DNA of 20,531 nucleotides from DATKYK01 sp034430255 (GTDB taxonomy: Bacteria; Chloroflexota; Dehalococcoidia; E44-bin15), in assembly GCA_034430255.1 (NCBI GenBank), contig DAOUEU010000097.1, forward strand, positions 1-20,531, read 5' to 3'. A model generated the notes under the pieces. It did not search any database, was not told the origin of the DNA, and saw nothing but the letters and a program-made list of their open reading frames with translations. Of this stretch, positions 12,933-20,531 are shown piece after piece. Made by a program: the position numbers and the translations under genes. The first letter of the stretch is position 1. Each line of letters starts with the position of its first letter.

Positions 12933-13509
12933 AGAAGTGGAGGTGGTAGTCCTAAAAGAGGGAAAGCCGGGAATTTTCGGTTTTGGCGGTGAGGATGCAA
13001 CGGTCAGGGTACTCAGGCGGCAATCTGACGAATTAAAGCAGGAGGCGGCCACCCTGGCCAGGCAGATGCTGGAGAAGCTTCTTTCCCTGATGAGGGTATC
13101 GGCCTCCATAGACATAGTAGATGAGAAAGAGACATCTCAAGAGGAGCGAGCCCCTATCGGCCTGGAGATCAACGGCGATGATCTGGGCATTCTAATCGGG
13201 AGGAGGGGTCAGACCCTGGCCTCGCTGCAGTACCTGGTCTACCTTATGGTGAGCCATCAGTTGAAGGCTCGTGTAAGTATGACCATAGATGTAGCAGGAT
13301 ATCGGGAGCGCCGCAAGGAGGCGCTCAGGAATCTGGCGTGGCGCATGGCGGAGCGTGTTATGGCAACCGGGCAGACGGTGCCGCTGGAGCCGATGCCGGC
13401 AAGCGAGCGCCGCATCATTCACCTGGCGCTCCGGGACTACCACGGGGTTATCACACAGAGTGTCGGCGAGGGTGATTATCGTAAGGTGACCATCCTCAAA
13501 GGGGAGTAG
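12853..13509 (+). CDS. jag: Jag/KhpB RNA-binding protein
   Basis: Jag (SpoIIIJ-associated, KhpB) is an RNA-binding protein encoded next to yidC and linked to cell-envelope growth. The 218 residues have the Jag-N domain (1-54: TVEEAVELALEKLGASREE, then KPGIFGFGG), a KH domain with GRRG loop (ILIGRRGQTLASLQYLV, 113-129), and a C-terminal R3H domain with Arg186-x3-His190 (ERRIIHLAL). ATG 12853 is within yidC. It fits the family start, and a GA-rich stretch (GAGAGGGTGG) precedes it. The next possible starts would cut into Jag-N. The 80-base overlap with yidC is therefore probably real. Confidence 0.93.
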   Translation: MESLETSAKTVEEAVELALEKLGASREEVEVVVLKEGKPGIFGFGGEDATVRVLRRQSDELKQEAATLARQMLEKLLSLMRVSASIDIVDEKETSQEERAPIGLEINGDDLGILIGRRGQTLASLQYLVYLMVSHQLKARVSMTIDVAGYRERRKEALRNLAWRMAERVMATGQTVPLEPMPASERRIIHLALRDYHGVITQSVGEGDYRKVTILKGE

Positions 13510-13571
13510 TTTGAGCCTTTGGGGGAGAGTCGCGTGCTTATAAAGGTGTTTGAGGAAGGTTGAAAAGGCGA

Positions 13572-13825
13572 AGACGGAGAAGAGTAAGAGGGAGAGGGCG
13601 CTTAGCGAGTCTGGTATGGTGAGAGCAGATGCGACCTGCCTTCTGAAAATCACTCCCGAGCTGCTAACCGAACGCGACGGTCTTAGGCGTCAGTAGGCTT
13701 GGCCGGCCTCGTCAGCCGTTATAGCGACGAGAGCATGAAGTGTGCTTTGATAAGAGCCCCGATGGTGGGGAATTAGGGTGGTACCGCGGGCATGAAGCCC
13801 GTCCCTTGTGGGCGGGCTTATTTAG
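13572..13825 (+). promoter_or_regulatory. T-box leader of ileS (isoleucine specifier)
   Basis: The T-box sequence AGGGTGGTACCGCGGG is at 13775-13790. The specifier ATC (Ile, 13649-13651) sits in the expected context GAAA-ATC-ACT, followed by GAGCTGC. The bulge TGGT (13779-13782) is complementary to the ACCA end of tRNA-Ile, whose discriminator is A. The terminator stem AAGCCCG(T)CCC / GGGCGGGCTT (13795-13819) overlaps the antiterminator, though its T-run is short. Uncharged tRNA-Ile should favour read-through into ileS. The leader begins near 13572 or slightly earlier. A TATAAA at 13539-13544 is a possible -10, but I see no good -35. Confidence 0.9.
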
Positions 13826-13864
13826 ATTAAGAGAGGCCATATCTACCCAACTGGTGAGAACATA

Positions 13865-16800
13865 ATGTTTGAGCAGGGGCAAAAAGGCGAGGAGATGTTC
13901 CGGCAGGTGCCGGGCAGGATAGATTTTCCTGAGATGGAGAAGCGCATCCTAAAGTTCTGGAGGGAAGAGCGCATCTACGAACGGAGCGTTGCGGAGCGAG
14001 AAACCTCTCCCCTCTTTGTCCTTTACGAGGGGCCGCCTACCGCAAACGCAAGCCCCGGGGTGCACCATATCCTTTCTCGGGTGTTCAAGGATGTCATCCC
14101 CCGCTATAAGACGATGAAGGGGTACTGCGCCCCGCGGAAGGCGGGCTGGGATACCCACGGGCTGCCGGTGGAGCTGGAGATAGAGCGGGAGCTGGGTTTC
14201 TCCTCAAAGGCGGAGATCGAGGCCTATGGGGTTTCCCGTTTTAATGAGCGCTGCCGGGAGAGCGTGTTTCGCTATCAGCGGGAGTGGGAGGAGGTGACCG
14301 AGCGTATCGGTTTCTGGCTCGACATGGATCACCCGTATGTAACGCTGGATAATAATTATATCGAGTCCTGCTGGTGGGTGATTAAGCAGCTTTGGGAGAA
14401 GGGGTTTATCTATCAGGGCTACAGGGTCACCCCCCACTGCCCCCGGTGTGGCACCTCGCTATCGTCCCATGAGGTAGCCCTGGGCTACGAGGAGACCGAT
14501 GACCCCTCGGTTTATATTAAGTTCCTGCTTGACCCTGTATCATTGATGGGGACACCGCTTGAGCAGCGCCTTGATGACTTCGTTTCCAAACCTGCCTACC
14601 TGCTTGCATGGACTACTACTCCTTGGACGCTGCCGGGCAACACTGCCCTGGCGGTAGCACCAGATGCCGAATATTCAGTGATGGAGGGTGAGGGCGACTA
14701 TCTTGTAATGGCTTCGTCAATGGTAAGCATAGTTGGGCTCGAAGGTTATCAAGAGGTGGTCAGGGTAAAGGGCTCCGATATCGCCGGCCTGCAGAATGGG
14801 TTGAGATACAAACCGCTTTATAATCCCGATGAGTACGGAGTGGAGCGAAGGCGCTTTCGGGGATACGATCTATTGTTGCAAGAGCCAGATGGCGAACTTA
14901 CCTACCCCGTTACCGATGCAGACTTCGTCTCCCTAGTAGAGGGCACCGGGATCGTACATATTGCGCCCGCCTTCGGTGATGTGGACTTCGGGGAGGGCCT
15001 TTCCAGTGGCCTCGATTTCGTGCGGGATTATGTCGATCTGCAGGGTATCGTCCGGGGCACCTATCCCTTCGCCGGGCGCTTTGTCAAGGAGGCCGACGAA
15101 CTCATCTTAGAAGACCTCAAATCAAGGGGGCTTCTCTATCGTCGCGAGACCATCCGCCATACTTACCCCTTCTGCTGGCGCTGCGCAACCCCACTCCTCT
15201 ACTACGCAAAGCCCTCCTGGTATATAAAAACTACGGCGAAGAAGGACAGGCTTATCGCTGGGAACGAGGAGATCAACTGGTATCCAGAGCATATCAAACG
15301 TGGGCGCTTCGGCGACTGGCTGGAGAACAATGTGGACTGGGCCTTCTCCCGCGAGCGCTACTGGGGAACGCCGCTCCCCGTCTGGCGCTGCGACCTCTGT
15401 GGCGAATACGATTGCATCGGCAGCGTTGCCGAGCTAAAAGGCAAACCGGGGCTCGCTGGCCTGGAAGAGCTGTTAGACCTTCATCGCCCCTTTGTAGATA
15501 ATATATCTTTTGAATGTCCCAAGTGTAAGGGCGGAAAGATGAGCCGCCTGCCCGATGTCCTCGATGCCTGGTTCGATTCGGGGGCGATGCCGGTGGCACA
15601 GTGGCACTACCCCTTCGAGAACAAGGAATTCTTCGAGAGGTTCTTCCCCGCCGACTACATCTGCGAAGCGGTAGACCAGACCAGGGGCTGGTTCTACACC
15701 CTTCACGCACTCTCCACCCTGCTCTTCGACCGCCCCTGCTTTAAGAACGTCATCTGTCTGGGTCATATCCTGGATGACAAGGGTGAGAAGATGAGCAAGT
15801 CCAGGGGGAACGTGGTTGATCCCTGGACGGTGCTCGATAATCAAGGTGCCGATGCCCTGAGGTGGTATCTATTGACCTCGTCGCCAGCGGGCAGCGTACG
15901 CCGCTTCTCTGCGGAGCTGGTGGGCGAGGCGCAAAGGAGGTTTATCCGCACCCTGTGGAATACATACTCATTCTTCGTGACCTATGCTAACATCGATAAG
16001 TTCAACCCACGCGCCGCAGGCAATTTACCTGAAAGAGCTGACCTTGACCGCTGGATCCTCTCCGAGCTGAACCAGCTCATCGCCGATGTCACCGCCGCCC
16101 TGGAGGGCTATGATCCCACCGAAGCCGGGCGCCGCATTCAGGACTTTGTGGATGACCTCTCCAACTGGTATGTGAGGAGGAGCCGGCGCCGTTTCTGGAA
16201 GAGCGAGAGCGATGCCGATAAGCTGTCGGCGTATAACACCCTCTATGAATGCCTGGTCACCCTTACAAAGCTTCTCGCCCCGCTCATCCCATTTGTCGCC
16301 GAGGAGATGTACCGGAATCTAGTGGCCTTGCACGACCCAAACGCCCCCGAGAGCGTGCACCTCGCCCGGTTCCCCGTCGCCGATATGGGTAGGGTGGATG
16401 AGCAACTGGCTCAGGACACACGCTTCGCGATGAAGGTAGCACGTCTGGGTCGGGCGGCCAGGAGCAGTGCCGGCATCAAGGTGCGTCAGCCACTGGCACT
16501 GGCAAGGGTGATAGTGGGTAAAGGATCACTGAGGGGGATAGGATCCCTGGGGGCGACCGAGCCTCAGGTTCTTGAGGAGCTGAATGTAAAAAGAATTGAG
16601 TTTGAGGAAGATGACGCTGTTTTAAAACGCCTTGCTGATGAGAGAAAGATCGAAGTGGCTGAAGAAGGTGGCCTTAAAGTAGCCATCGACATAGAGATAA
16701 CACCCGAGCTTGCTGACGAGGGGATGGCGCGGGAGCTGGTGCACCGTCTCCAGACGATGAGGAAGCAGGCCGGATTCGACATCGCCGACTATATTTACAC

Positions 16801-16972
16801 CTACTACCAGGGCGGTGAAAGTTTGAAGCGTATGATCGAAAAACACGCTGATTATATAAAGCAGGAGACCCTCTCCCGCGAGCTAACCGCAGGGGTTCCT
16901 GGGGATGCCTACCGGGAGAGCCACAAGATAGCCGGCGAAGAGGTGTGGCTGGGGGTGAAGCGGCAGGACTAG
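13865..16972 (+). CDS. ileS: isoleucyl-tRNA synthetase, type 2, with GXHH motif
   Basis: It charges tRNA-Ile. The 1035 residues show the Rossmann start (FVLYEGPPTANASPGVHHIL, with GVHH at 65-68 in place of HIGH), a CP1 editing domain (WTTTPWTLPGNTALAV, 249-264; GTGIVHIAPAFGDVDFG, 360-376), DAWFDSG (567-573), KMSKS (642-646), an anticodon-binding domain from about 700, and a C-terminal end without the zinc knuckle of type 1 enzymes. Length and motifs indicate the type 2 (IleRS2) form, also found in eukaryotic cytosol. Some IleRS2 carry a swapped GXHH signature, reported to give very high mupirocin resistance. A GGTGAG lies about 10 bases before ATG 13865. Expression is under the T-box. Confidence 0.97.
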   Translation: MFEQGQKGEEMFRQVPGRIDFPEMEKRILKFWREERIYERSVAERETSPLFVLYEGPPTANASPGVHHILSRVFKDVIPRYKTMKGYCAPRKAGWDTHGLPVELEIERELGFSSKAEIEAYGVSRFNERCRESVFRYQREWEEVTERIGFWLDMDHPYVTLDNNYIESCWWVIKQLWEKGFIYQGYRVTPHCPRCGTSLSSHEVALGYEETDDPSVYIKFLLDPVSLMGTPLEQRLDDFVSKPAYLLAWTTTPWTLPGNTALAVAPDAEYSVMEGEGDYLVMASSMVSIVGLEGYQEVVRVKGSDIAGLQNGLRYKPLYNPDEYGVERRRFRGYDLLLQEPDGELTYPVTDADFVSLVEGTGIVHIAPAFGDVDFGEGLSSGLDFVRDYVDLQGIVRGTYPFAGRFVKEADELILEDLKSRGLLYRRETIRHTYPFCWRCATPLLYYAKPSWYIKTTAKKDRLIAGNEEINWYPEHIKRGRFGDWLENNVDWAFSRERYWGTPLPVWRCDLCGEYDCIGSVAELKGKPGLAGLEELLDLHRPFVDNISFECPKCKGGKMSRLPDVLDAWFDSGAMPVAQWHYPFENKEFFERFFPADYICEAVDQTRGWFYTLHALSTLLFDRPCFKNVICLGHILDDKGEKMSKSRGNVVDPWTVLDNQGADALRWYLLTSSPAGSVRRFSAELVGEAQRRFIRTLWNTYSFFVTYANIDKFNPRAAGNLPERADLDRWILSELNQLIADVTAALEGYDPTEAGRRIQDFVDDLSNWYVRRSRRRFWKSESDADKLSAYNTLYECLVTLTKLLAPLIPFVAEEMYRNLVALHDPNAPESVHLARFPVADMGRVDEQLAQDTRFAMKVARLGRAARSSAGIKVRQPLALARVIVGKGSLRGIGSLGATEPQVLEELNVKRIEFEEDDAVLKRLADERKIEVAEEGGLKVAIDIEITPELADEGMARELVHRLQTMRKQAGFDIADYIYTYYQGGESLKRMIEKHADYIKQETLSRELTAGVPGDAYRESHKIAGEEVWLGVKRQD

Positions 16973-18051
16973 CTGCGCGGCCTTTCCACCAGCTTGGCTG
17001 AGGTGGTAGTCTCCATGGTGCCGCGGAAATAGGTGATCTCGATAGTATCGCCGATATCGTGGTCGCGTATAGCCAAAATAACGTCATCGGCGGCGGTCAC
17101 CTCTTCGCCATCGATGCGGGTGATTACGTCGTAAGCTCGCAGCCCAGCCTGCTCCGCCGGGGTTCCGGGGACAACCTGGTAAACCATGCCCCCTTCGTTG
17201 GTGGCCAGGTTGTAGCTGCTGGCGATGGCCGGGGTTACGGTGACCAGCGATACACCGAGGTAGGGCCGTGACACATAGCCCTTGGCGATAATTTCCGCGG
17301 CTACGGGGCCAGCGGTATTGGCACTGACGGCAAAGCCAACGCCGGAAACCTCGACAGCGGTTATCTTGGCGGTATTGATGCCCACCACCTCGCCCTGCAG
17401 GTTGATGAGCGGGCCCCCGCTGTTTCCCGGGTTGATGGCGGCATCGGTCTGGATGACATCGTAGAGTGACCAGCCGCTCTCAGACTGGATGGTGCGTCCC
17501 AGGGCACTTATCACCCCCACGGTGACCGTTGGCCCACCCTCGAGGGCCAGGGCATTTCCTATTGCCACCACCCACTGGCCAACCATGATCCCGCTCGAGT
17601 CGCCAAATGTAACTGTGGGCAGATCGTCACCATCGATCTTTATCACCGCCAGGTCGGTGAGAGGGTCTGTGCCTACCAGTGAGGCATCGAAGTTTCTGCC
17701 ATCGGGGAGGGTAACCTCTATGCTTTCTGCTCCTTCCACGACGTGGTTATTGGTAAGGATGTAGCCGCTTTCATCGATGATAACACCCGACCCGGCCTGC
17801 TCCGATGGCACCGGCTGGAAAAAGATGTTATAGCTAACAGTTCCCACTACGATGGAGACCACCGCCGGCTCTACCGCCTCCACCACTTCAGTGATGGATG
17901 GCAGCGAGAATGGCTCGGTTGTATTTGACGCCGTGGTAGGGGAGGGCGATGGCAGTGGCGTAGCGTGGTTCTCATCGGTGGAGGCGCAGCCTGCTACCGC
18001 CAGCGCCAGAATCAGGAGCAGAGCTAATATGTAATTTCTGACCTTGGACAA
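16969..18051 (-). CDS. HtrA/DegP-like serine protease, lipoprotein (S1C, PDZ)
   Basis: A trypsin-fold protease for envelope protein quality control, acting outside the cytoplasmic membrane. The 360 residues have a signal peptide with lipobox LAVAGC (Cys22), a Ser/Thr/Pro-rich linker (about 23-50), and a protease domain with His103 (TNNHVV), Asp133 (PLTDLAVIKID) and Ser211 (INPGNSGGPL). One PDZ domain follows (about 262-355). The start is TTG 18051, supported by AGGAG (18057-18061) 5 bases upstream and by the signal peptide beginning there. Its stop shares the CTAG tetranucleotide with the ileS stop. A promoter of its own lies in the 88-base gap to trpB2. htrA, degP or degQ are all possible names, so none is assigned. 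Confidence 0.93.
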   Translation of the reverse strand: MSKVRNYILALLLILALAVAGCASTDENHATPLPSPSPTTASNTTEPFSLPSITEVVEAVEPAVVSIVVGTVSYNIFFQPVPSEQAGSGVIIDESGYILTNNHVVEGAESIEVTLPDGRNFDASLVGTDPLTDLAVIKIDGDDLPTVTFGDSSGIMVGQWVVAIGNALALEGGPTVTVGVISALGRTIQSESGWSLYDVIQTDAAINPGNSGGPLINLQGEVVGINTAKITAVEVSGVGFAVSANTAGPVAAEIIAKGYVSRPYLGVSLVTVTPAIASSYNLATNEGGMVYQVVPGTPAEQAGLRAYDVITRIDGEEVTAADDVILAIRDHDIGDTIEITYFRGTMETTTSAKLVERPRS

Positions 18052-18100
18052 GGCTACTCCTTATAAACCCATATTGACGGACTTGCCATCACTCGAGTCT

Positions 18101-18128
18101 ATTCTAACAAGAACTCCTTCTCTGTAAA
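18101..18128 (-). promoter_or_regulatory. probable promoter of the HtrA-like protease
   Basis: On the minus strand TTTACA (18123-18128) and TAGAAT (18101-18106) are 16 bases apart, each with five of six consensus bases. Transcription would begin near 18094, about 40 bases before the TTG start. The protease could therefore be expressed independently of the T-box-controlled trpB2. Confidence 0.5.
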
Positions 18129-18139
18129 AGCCTCTCTTC

Positions 18140-19498
18140 TTACGCGGGGACCTGTGGCAGGTGAGTCAGTGCCTCTTTCACCTTCTCCGCGGGATACTCG
18201 AAATCTTCAAGCTTGCCCGTTAGGTAAGCATCATAGGCGGCGAGGTCGAAGTGCCCGTGTCCGCTGTGAGCTATCAGGATGGTTTTTGCTTCGCCTGCCT
18301 CCCTGCATCGAAGGGCTTCATCGATGGCTACCTTGATGTTATGACATGGCTCCGGAGCGCTGATAATGCCCTCAGTTCGGGCGAACTTAATTCCTGCCTC
18401 GAAGGTGGCGACCTGATGCTCAGCCCTGGCCTCCACGAAGCCCAGCTTGTAGAGGTGGCATATTATGGGTGCCATCCCGTGATAGCGGAGTCCTCCAGCG
18501 TGAATGGGGGAGGGGATAAAGGTATGCCCCAGGGTATACATCTTGAGAATAGGGGCAAGCCCGGCCACATCGCCAAAGTCATAGGCATAGGGTCCCTTGG
18601 TCAGGCTGGGGGCGGCCGTAGGTTCGACACAGATGATTCGAAGTCCTGGTTTTGCTCCGCTGATTTTATCTCGGACCCAGGGCAGGAACTGACCGGCAAA
18701 GTTAGAGCCGCCACCTATGTTGCCTACGATAATGTCAGGGTAGGCATCCGCCATCTCCATCTGTTTCCTGGTCTCCTCCCCGATAATGGTCTGGTGCAGC
18801 AGCACATGGTTAACCACGCTGCCTATAGAATACTTGGTATCATCACGGCTGAAGGCGTCCTCCAGGGCTTCGCTGATGGCGATACCCAGGCTTCCTGGCG
18901 AATTGGGGTCTTCCTTAAGGATGCCGCGTCCTATATCAGTTTCCTCACTGGGGCTGGCCACACAATTTGCTCCCCAGGTCTCCATGAGGATGCGGCGGTA
19001 GGGCTTCTGGTTATAGCTAATCTTAACCATGTAGACCTTGATCTCGACACCAAACATTGCGCCAGCCATGCTCAGGGCACTTCCCCACTGCCCGGCACCG
19101 GTCTCAGTGGTTATGCGCTTGACACCCTCTTTGCTGTTATAGTAACACTGGGCAACAGCCGTATTCGGCTTGTGACTGCCGGCCTGGCTTGTTCCTTCAT
19201 ATTTGTAGAAGATTTTTGCAGGTGTGTCCAAGGCCTTCTCCAGTCGATACGCCCGGTGCAATGCTGTTGGTCTCCAGGTGCGGTAAATAGCTTGCACTTC
19301 CTCCGGGATTTCGATCCAGCGCTCTTTGCTGAACTCCTGCTCATTTAGTGCCTCAGCGAAGAGGGGTGGTGGAAGGCGCGTAGGCTCCTTGGTAACAGGA
19401 TGCAGCAATGGTGGCAGTGGCTCTGGCAAATCGGCCTGGATATTGTACCAATGGGTTGGCATATCCTTCTGATCAAGCATGTACATTGTTCTCTCCAT
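18140..19498 (-). CDS. trpB: tryptophan synthase beta chain, TrpB2 type
   Basis: A PLP enzyme joining indole and L-serine to make tryptophan. The 452 residues exceed ordinary TrpB1 (about 400) and have the N-terminal extension (HWYNIQADLPEPLPP, 16-30) typical of TrpB2. Lys110 in EGTSQAGSHKPNTA binds PLP. The motif ETGAGQWG (in place of ETGAGQHG) and phosphate loop GGGSNFAG support TrpB2. These enzymes usually lack tight partnership with TrpA, and no trpA is nearby, so indole salvage or partner-free synthesis is plausible. ATG 19498 has AGGAGG (19504-19509) 5 bases upstream. Expression is under a Trp T-box. Confidence 0.95.
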   Translation of the reverse strand: MERTMYMLDQKDMPTHWYNIQADLPEPLPPLLHPVTKEPTRLPPPLFAEALNEQEFSKERWIEIPEEVQAIYRTWRPTALHRAYRLEKALDTPAKIFYKYEGTSQAGSHKPNTAVAQCYYNSKEGVKRITTETGAGQWGSALSMAGAMFGVEIKVYMVKISYNQKPYRRILMETWGANCVASPSEETDIGRGILKEDPNSPGSLGIAISEALEDAFSRDDTKYSIGSVVNHVLLHQTIIGEETRKQMEMADAYPDIIVGNIGGGSNFAGQFLPWVRDKISGAKPGLRIICVEPTAAPSLTKGPYAYDFGDVAGLAPILKMYTLGHTFIPSPIHAGGLRYHGMAPIICHLYKLGFVEARAEHQVATFEAGIKFARTEGIISAPEPCHNIKVAIDEALRCREAGEAKTILIAHSGHGHFDLAAYDAYLTGKLEDFEYPAEKVKEALTHLPQVPA

Positions 19499-19582
19499 CT
19501 TTCCCTCCTTTTTTGAATTCTTTATGTGTGACAGAGTGAATGCCTATTCCCTTTATCACCCCCTTTTCCAGCATCACGCATT

Positions 19583-19870
19583 AAAAAAACCCCTCCCTTC
19601 AAAGGGACGGGTATAATCCGCGGTGCCACCCTTCTTGCCCTCTCCTCCCTCTGGGGGGAGGAGAGAGGCCGTCTCATTTTAAAGCACGGAGATAATTTGC
19701 TCCGCTTACCTCCATGCCCTGGGCTCTGGTAACGGGGCCCTTCCGTCAAAGCCTACTCCCTCATCGGACAGGGTTTCGGTTTGCAGCTCCCAAGTCCATT
19801 CACCCTCCGTGCCAGCATCGGCTCACACCTAACCCGACTCTCTGTGCCTCGCTGGGGGGCTACTAGTCTT
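19583..19870 (-). promoter_or_regulatory. T-box leader of trpB2 (tryptophan specifier)
   Basis: On the minus strand the T-box sequence AGGGTGGCACCGCGG is at 19618-19632. The specifier TGG (Trp, 19796-19798) lies in GAA-TGG-ACT, followed by GGGAGCTGC. The bulge TGGC (19625-19628) matches the G discriminator of bacterial tRNA-Trp. The competing terminator is the stem at 19590-19611 (TCCCTT/AAGGGA core), followed by seven T (19583-19589). Low charged tRNA-Trp should therefore switch on trpB2. The left boundary of stem I (about 19870) is approximate. Confidence 0.93.
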
Positions 19871-19960
19871 GTTCCCAGCCTTTTTTATGTGGAAATTTGA
19901 AAGTATGGCTTTCGCCGTGGGCTATGTATGCCCCCAGCTTAGCGCTATACCAGATTTACA

Positions 19961-19989
19961 AGAATATACCACGGCTACTAATTTGTCAA
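19961..19989 (-). promoter_or_regulatory. probable promoter of the trpB2 T-box transcript
   Basis: On the minus strand a perfect TTGACA (19984-19989) is followed either by TATTCT (19961-19966) at 17 bases or by TATATT (19963-19968) at 15 bases with an extended TGG. Transcription would start near 19953, giving a leader of about 450 nt that includes the whole T-box. It separates trpB2 from lepB. Confidence 0.55.
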
Positions 19990-20051
19990 CCCTGCGAATA
20001 CAACTCTTGCTGCGTTATATTTATAGCGAGGAGGGCATGGAGGGCTTTTCA

Positions 20052-20531
20052 CTAATTCTGGCTATAGGAGTAACTTGGCATGAGTTGCCACTCGCTCAGC
20101 GGCCAGTAAATGAGCCACGTCCTACCGATGATGTTTTCGCTGGGCAGGACGCCCCAAACATGAGAATCAGTGCTGTGGTTTCGGTTATCGCCGAGGACGA
20201 AGTATTCATCCTCGAGCAGCACTAGGGGGCCATAGGTATAGGTAGGCTCCTCCTTGATATAGGGCTCGTCCAGTGGGAACGTTTCGCCGTTGACATCGGT
20301 TATATAAACCTGCCCATCCCTTACCTCCACCTCCTCTCCGGGCAAAGCGATCACCCGTTTTACGAGCGTGCGGTCCGGGTCCTGGGGGGAGTCAAATATA
20401 ATAACATCGCCGCGCTGGGGGTCACCGAACCAGTAGTATGCCTTGATCACCATTACGCGTTCATTGGTGCTTAGGCTGGGCTCCATGCTCTGACCCTCTA
20501 CTATGCGGCTCTCCAGTGTAGCCTGAACGCC
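20052..20531 (-). CDS. lepB: signal peptidase I, C-terminal part (5' end outside window)
   Basis: This membrane-anchored endopeptidase removes signal peptides from exported proteins. The frame is open to the right edge and gives about 159 residues. The catalytic Ser lies in EGQSMEPSL (codon 20487-20489), upstream of the ATG at 20486, so that ATG cannot be the start. The catalytic Lys is in TLVKRVIALPGE. The C-terminal box GDNRNHSTDSHVWG is present. The N-terminal membrane anchor is missing because it lies beyond the window. The neighbour trpB2 has its own promoter and T-box, so the two are probably separate units. Confidence 0.95.
   Translation of the reverse strand, partial: GVQATLESRIVEGQSMEPSLSTNERVMVIKAYYWFGDPQRGDVIIFDSPQDPDRTLVKRVIALPGEEVEVRDGQVYITDVNGETFPLDEPYIKEEPTYTYGPLVLLEDEYFVLGDNRNHSTDSHVWGVLPSENIIGRTWLIYWPLSEWQLMPSYSYSQN

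Larger units (their letters stand above)
19499..20051. other. trpB2-lepB intergenic region
   Basis: These 553 bases hold, from right to left, the end of the lepB transcript, the trpB2 promoter, and the Trp T-box with its terminator. I see no intrinsic terminator for lepB between 20051 and the promoter and no further ORF worth calling. Confidence 0.6.

Noticed and set aside
18251..19348. Long open frame (365 codons) on the plus strand opposite trpB2
   Set aside because: It lies wholly antisense to a well-recognised enzyme, has no ribosome site or recognisable motif, and follows from codon bias of the real gene.
20052..20486. lepB starting at the ATG at 20486
   Set aside because: The catalytic Ser codon (20487-20489) lies just upstream of that ATG and the frame runs to the window edge.
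1..20531. CRISPR array, toxin-antitoxin pair, prophage or defence island
   Set aside because: No regularly spaced repeats, cas, toxin, phage or restriction genes are visible; apart from the transposase end, all recognised genes are housekeeping.

Overview
The window (20.5 kb, moderately GC-rich) carries mostly housekeeping genes of the kind found next to a bacterial chromosome origin. It reads like a member of the Chloroflexota, possibly Dehalococcoidia. This is an inference from three traits: a type 2 IleRS, a stand-alone TrpB2-type tryptophan synthase beta chain, and T-box leaders combined with a YidC that lacks the large periplasmic domain. I have no phylogenetic proof. TTG/GTG starts are common (nadD, obg, rplY, the propeller lipoprotein, the HtrA-like protease), and at least one mRNA (rpmH) looks leaderless.

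Left part (1-7.9 kb). The 3' end of an IS481-like transposase (1-303) enters at the left edge. Its probable right terminus (to about 320) abuts a near-consensus promoter, then gyrB (+). On the minus strand, read right to left, follow dnaA, obg-nadD, and pyrE with a small membrane-protein gene. The 292-bp gap between dnaA and obg holds three DnaA-box-like sites spaced 20-21 bp apart (one a perfect TTATNCACA) beside an AT-rich tract, and is my best oriC candidate. A second perfect DnaA box lies upstream of pyrE.

Middle (7.9-13.5 kb). fmt (+) and rplY (-, ribosomal L25/Ctc) converge. The rplY-rpmH gap carries promoters for both genes; the rpmH one is a perfect sigma-70 consensus placed exactly for leaderless transcription. 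The ancestral rpmH-rnpA-yidD-yidC-jag operon follows (tRNA processing, Sec/YidC membrane insertion, RNA-binding Jag). A beta-propeller lipoprotein gene is inserted between yidD and yidC, and yidC and jag overlap out of frame by 80 nt.

Right part (13.5-20.5 kb). ileS sits behind an Ile-specifier T-box and encodes a type 2 enzyme with the swapped GXHH signature. It converges with, and shares its stop-codon CTAG with, an HtrA-like lipoprotein protease. Upstream of the protease on the minus strand is trpB2, behind a Trp-specifier T-box. A 5'-truncated type I signal peptidase (lepB) runs off the right edge.

I did not find a convincing new multi-gene system. The most interesting points are the origin candidate, the paired T-boxes whose specifier and tRNA-discriminator contacts agree, the overprinted yidC/jag end, the extra lipoprotein in the insertase operon, the GXHH IleRS, and an apparent non-canonical ATC start of gyrB.
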